A DNA stretch of 64,000 nt from Agaricus subrufescens (lineage: Eukaryota > Basidiomycota > Agaricomycetes > Agaricales > Agaricaceae), in the NCBI GenBank assembly GCA_029945375.1, contig CM057064.1, forward strand, positions 124,001 through 188,000, given 5' to 3'. Position 1 is the first letter of the stretch. Each line of letters begins with the position of its first letter. The notes beneath the pieces are model-generated. The model searched no databases, was not told the DNA's origin, and was given only the letters and a program-made list of their open reading frames with translations. Below are positions 61,300-64,000 of this stretch, in pieces. The translations under genes were made by a program, and so were the position numbers.

Positions 61300-62877
61300 G
61301 TTAATTCAGAGGGTGTTGGGTTGCCTACCGATATTAAGAACGGGATTTTTATACTTTGTGGTGAGCGTTATTGAATAATTCATCCGTAATTAAGAGAACC
61401 ACCTCTATTTCGAGATATGCTTGTTGGACCAATGGGCGAAGTATACGTATATGAATTTGGTTAAATGTCCAAAGCCATGCGGTTTGCGTTTTGCTACCGC
61501 TGTTAAGATCATTGCAGATACTGCTACTGTAGAAAGATATATGAAACGGGGATAAGAGCATACATCGTAAGAAGCATACATTGTCCTGATAAATCATAAT
61601 CTAGCCCGATCCGGAAACGGCTAGACGTGGCACGGTAGTATCTTAACCCAGGAGACATGGGTAATGGAGTAGCACCGTTTCTTCAGGGTGTGGCGTTGGT
61701 ATGATGATATAAGAACTATGATCGTATGACAAGAAGCATGGCGTGAGGCTGCGGAGATGAGTAACAATCAAGCAAACTTGCAAAGCTAGGTCGATCCGAG
61801 CTCCGAAAATGATATATTCCGTTCATGAGCGATAACCACCCGAGGATTAACAGCAAAGGTTACTCGGCTATGTTGCAGACGCCCGCAGATGCCGGGTAAC
61901 GGGCCACGGGGCTTGGGATAGCTGGATACAGTCTTGGCTCTGCAAGAACAAGAATTTCGACTAGTACTTCTTTTGCCTGCCCAGACCCCCGGTAAAATTG
62001 GGGCGAGAATTCGGTTGGAAGAGTTTAAAATAGGAAGGTAGCAGGGTGGTGGAGAATAGGACTACACCGACAGCAAAGCAGAGGTAAAGATAGAAAAGAA
62101 GGAAGAAAGATACTTATAACCCATAATTTGATGATCAATTCTTTCACACGGCCTTTCTCGTCTTCTTTCGTAATGACGCTGTGGCGCATACAGAATGATA
62201 GAGTTCAGTAGGAGGTCAGGTGGAAAACGCTGCCCCAACACGAAGTGTGTTTCGGCCGAACTATGTTTGCTCTCTCAGAAGGCCAATTCGACCTTGGCAG
62301 GAGGTGCTTGAGGTAAAACACGCGAGTCAGAAGTTAATTGACCGAGCACGTTGAGAACACTGAAGAAAACTCTCAGCCGACGGTATTTATTGCACGACAT
62401 CTAATGTATTTATAATGTTTGAGGAATGTTCTGAGGCGGATCCATAGCTGATATAAGTACATACTTCTTATGCTTGAGAGGGTACTGGGAAGAGAGCGAT
62501 AACTATAGATATCCGCAAATGTACTAATACTAGTCGGTGATAGAGCACCATCAGATATACAGCAACAAGTGGAGAGCGGCTGATCCCGGTGCCTCTCCCG
62601 ACTTGGAACAGTATCAGTTCATGATTGTCGCTGGAAGACCCACATGGACCACCTTATCACCCTGACTGTCGTATTGCCGAGCAGAAACTGGTTTTCAGGG
62701 AAATGAGAAGGAATCGCCACTCAGGGGAAAACCACCAATCCAGGTGCTAATGACTGATCTATATTTTTGTAATGTCGTGATTAACGAGGTCAATTATAGA
62801 TGGCAGAGGGACGGAGATTGTTTTTATCATTCGTAGATCCAATGGATTGATATAACTACAGAGTACATTTATACATT
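61300..62877. other. Spacer between the tandem carboxypeptidase genes
   Basis: About 1.6 kb with no recognised gene; it should contain the promoter of copy 1 and the terminator of copy 2. Confidence 0.5.
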
Positions 62878-64000
62878 TTAAGTCGAAGAAAGCGACTGGT
62901 TGCTCATGATTTGATTAAACATCTGCGCCGCCGCCTCTCCCCGAGAGAGAGTGCCAAACTGTCAAGCCCCGTCAGTCCTCCAAAATCATCAAATAGCTAA
63001 TAAAAAGTTTAATCTTACCTGATAAGCAGGAACTTCATGACCAGCTCCAAAGAAGCGGACATAAGAGAATGTTCCGGCATTCTTGTACAAACCAGCAGCT
63101 TGTCCACGAACATTAAACGACGAGAACTGCTGCGCATGGTATGTACTGGTAAATTGAGTTTGGAGTCCGTTCACCATAGCCTCGACTCCATTAAAGTTTA
63201 GGATATAGTCCTGTTAAGAAGGTAATTTTCCATATTAGATAAGATATTTGAAAAACAGAAAAAGGGGAACTGACAGCATCACCATCGTAAATAATTGTTC
63301 GTACCTGAAGAAAGGAACCGAGTGTTAGTTGCAAGAAATCTTATTTGATCATCATCAATGAAACGTACACCAGCGTTTATGACAGTCTCCAGATTTGGGC
63401 GCGAGTTTCGCATCCAATCACCTAGATATACAGTCAAAAAGATTGATAGAGGAGTATTATCAAGGGCTCTTACCCGTCGATGCGAAGTTGTTATATATAG
63501 ACGAGCTGGACTCAGCGTAAGTTGATTCAGCTCCAATTTTTGATGCAACTGAGGAGATGAAACTGGTGAAGCTGGGTGGGTACGGGTCAGGATTCCGTGT
63601 TGGAACGTAGTATACCTGACGTATCACGAAATCAATTTCAATATACTGCGAAAAATTCAAATGTGGGTTGTAACTTACGTCCCAATCTCCTGCCAAAGGT
63701 GAAAGAATGTTGTTATTGCAGAAGGACTGTGCTCTCGAGCAAGCTGAGTTGGTGCCCGTGTTGTAGCAACTGGTAATCTAAAAAGCAGGCGCGTGAGTAC
63801 AAACTTCCAAATCGCCCTCTTCGTGAGTTTTTCTTACCTGCGATTGGCAACCACCTGACTCTGACCACGCAGTGTTGGCACGAGATATAACTGAGGAAGA
63901 AACGAGTGGGTGATATGAGTTGTTGGCTGCGTACGTCAAGTAGCCAGGATATTGGAGTAGAGGATCCTGTTAGTCATCTTTGAATTAAAGTAGAATTGGA
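62878..64000 (-). CDS. Serine carboxypeptidase (peptidase S10), copy 2, 3' part
   Basis: The C-terminal part of a second S10 gene runs off the right edge. Reading leftward it shows NTAWSESGGCQSQ, ITSCYNTGTNSACSRAQSFC, PTRNPDPYPPSFTSFISS, DWMRNSRPNLETVINAGVRT, the Asp region IIYDGDA joined to DYILNFNGVEAMV, VRGQAAGLYKNAGTFSYVRF and the His motif [11 protein letters not shown]. It ends SLSST with TAA at 62878-62880. Intron positions match those of copy 1 (for example one between GDA and DYILN). The two are clearly products of tandem duplication with substantial divergence. The Ser-bearing N-terminal half lies outside the window, so activity cannot be judged. Confidence 0.9.

Noticed and set aside
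1..64000. Search for CRISPR arrays, bacterial operons, rRNA genes or viral genes.
   Set aside because: No regularly spaced repeats, Shine-Dalgarno-led gene strings, rRNA segments or viral hallmark proteins were seen; gene structure is eukaryotic throughout.

Overview
The window is nuclear DNA of a filamentous fungus, most likely a basidiomycete (Agaricomycotina). Nearly every gene is cut by many GT-AG introns of about 45-70 nt. The gene set is fungal: a TOK-type K+ channel, chitin synthase, an LAA1/HEATR5-type HEAT protein, a Zn2Cys6 regulator and S10 carboxypeptidases. Both tRNA genes carry introns. Because exons are short, coding regions were rebuilt here by following conserved protein families across splice sites. 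Joins I could check by phase are given base by base; the others are marked approximate.

Layout, left to right: the 3' end of a Baeyer-Villiger-type monooxygenase (1-971, +); a phosphosulfolactate synthase/HSA32-like gene (1808-3084, -); a two-pore TOK potassium channel (about 3421-5799, +); a small dual-specificity phosphatase (7240-7841, -); a gene-poor stretch; complex I subunit NDUFV1/Nuo51 (12321-14184, +); a Zn2Cys6 transcription factor of about 19 exons (16811-19696, -); a flavin-dependent monooxygenase (21126-23345, -); a very large LAA1/HEATR5-like gene (23912-30924, -); a tRNA (31075-31155, +); a GH15 hydrolase (31308-34887, -); a GNAT acetyltransferase (35959-36459, +); a UBC1/UBE2K-type E2 (37929-38767, +); an MFS transporter (39648-41541, -); tRNA-Gly (42150-42235, -); a division 1 chitin synthase (42765-46324, +); an 800-bp decayed TA-targeting DNA transposon (48009-48808); the AP-2 sigma subunit (49485-50184, +); an F-box-like protein (51771-53198, +); a broken DUF4139-type gene (54841-56656, -); a thiamine-diphosphate enzyme of the acetolactate synthase type (56759-58942, -); and two tandem S10 serine carboxypeptidases (59230-61299 and 62878 to the window end, -).

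Most of this is housekeeping: respiration, endocytic and AP-1/AP-2 clathrin traffic, ubiquitin transfer, wall synthesis and ion transport. Between these lie faster-evolving secondary-metabolism or secreted functions: two flavin monooxygenases, the MFS exporter, and tandem secreted peptidases. There is no bacterial-style operon and no CRISPR array, and I see no convincing undescribed multi-gene system. The points most worth a second look are the fungal ComA/HSA32-like enzyme, the transposon remnant whose reading frame is stopped at probable tryptophan codons, the DUF4139 pseudogene, the intron-containing tRNAs (one with a genomic CCA), and several 17-24 nt microexons that simple gene calling will miss.
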